Both the position numbers and the translations under genes were made by a program. DNA of 12,774 nt from Caldimicrobium sp964493015 (GTDB taxonomy: Bacteria > Desulfobacterota > Thermodesulfobacteria > Thermodesulfobacteriales > Thermodesulfobacteriaceae): contig CAZBLU010000043.1 of NCBI GenBank assembly GCA_964493015.1, positions 1 through 12,774 of the forward strand. The letters run 5' to 3'. The notes under the pieces were generated by a model. That model was not told the origin of the DNA. It worked only from the letters and a program-made list of their open reading frames with translations, and ran no database searches. This document shows, piece by piece, positions 12,675 through 12,774 of this stretch (its first letter is position 1; every line of letters starts with the position of its first letter).

Positions 12675-12690
12675 GAGGGTGTTCTATAAA
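12675..12690 (-). repeat. Right copy of the 16-bp inverted sequence
   Basis: GAGGGTGTTCTATAAA on the plus strand is the exact reverse complement of 516-531. If it is the left tip of an insertion sequence, the element continues past the window. In support, the window ends with TAAGGGGAAATT, which looks like a ribosome binding site just before a start codon. Confidence 0.5.
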
Positions 12691-12720
12691 GGTCAGCTAC
12701 CCCAAAAGTTTATCAAAAGG

Positions 12721-12738
12721 AGGGGACAAAGCTCCCCT
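12721..12738 (+). other. Small hairpin in the possible leader of a downstream gene
   Basis: AGGGGA (12721-12726) and TCCCCT (12733-12738) form a 6-bp stem around a 6-base loop. No T-run follows on the plus strand, so it is not a classical terminator. It lies between the 16-bp repeat and the putative ribosome site at the window edge. Confidence 0.35.
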
Positions 12739-12774
12739 GCAAAATAGAAAAAGGATAGTAACTAAGGGGAAATT

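Overview
The window looks like core chromosome of a thermophilic, anaerobic Gram-negative bacterium, most likely a member of the Thermodesulfobacteriota. This is inferred from the Lys/Glu/Leu-rich proteins, a two-subunit-type class I [4Fe-4S] fumarase, an Fe-S/DUF3786 protein, an NtrX-type sigma-54 regulator, heptose (LPS) synthesis and a diderm lipoprotein. No marker fixes the species.

Layout. Positions 1-376 (minus) hold the start of a coiled-coil protein with 11-residue repeats, cut by the window edge. A promoter-driven tRNA-Pro (590-663) is followed by a plus-strand run: speD-like, speE, rsmD (721-2572). Facing it, with a 43-bp tail-to-tail overlap, is a minus-strand operon that starts at 6161: nifS-type cysteine desulfurase, NagZ-like glycosidase, fumarase alpha subunit, lipoprotein. 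A palindrome-rich divergent spacer (6162-6295) separates it from a plus-strand Fe-S/DUF3786 gene (6296-7099). Next come rlmH and proC (minus, coupled), tRNA-Ala and tRNA-Asp (plus), then an operon DUF218 membrane protein, gmhA, tsaD (8902-11264). The last gene is an NtrX-like regulator on the minus strand (11251-12621).

How the genes relate. speD/speE belong to polyamine synthesis, but the SpeD homologue lacks the serine that becomes the pyruvoyl cofactor, so it cannot be an ordinary AdoMet decarboxylase; it may be a prozyme-like partner. The nifS operon makes sulfur available for Fe-S clusters and includes an Fe-S enzyme (fumarase); its promoter has a near-perfect sigma-70 layout with a 25-bp palindrome across the -35 box. 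rsmD, rlmH, tsaD and the tRNAs serve translation; gmhA, DUF218, NagZ and the lipoprotein serve the envelope.

Regulation. Several promoter-proximal genes (nifS, the DUF3786 gene, ntrX) have no Shine-Dalgarno sequence and promoters placed so close that transcription should begin within a few bases of the start codon, suggesting leaderless mRNAs; others (the coiled-coil gene, speD, proC, gmhA, tsaD) have Shine-Dalgarno sites. A 16-bp sequence occurs inverted near both ends of the window (516-531 and 12675-12690) and may mark insertion-sequence ends. There is no CRISPR array, complete mobile element or rRNA.
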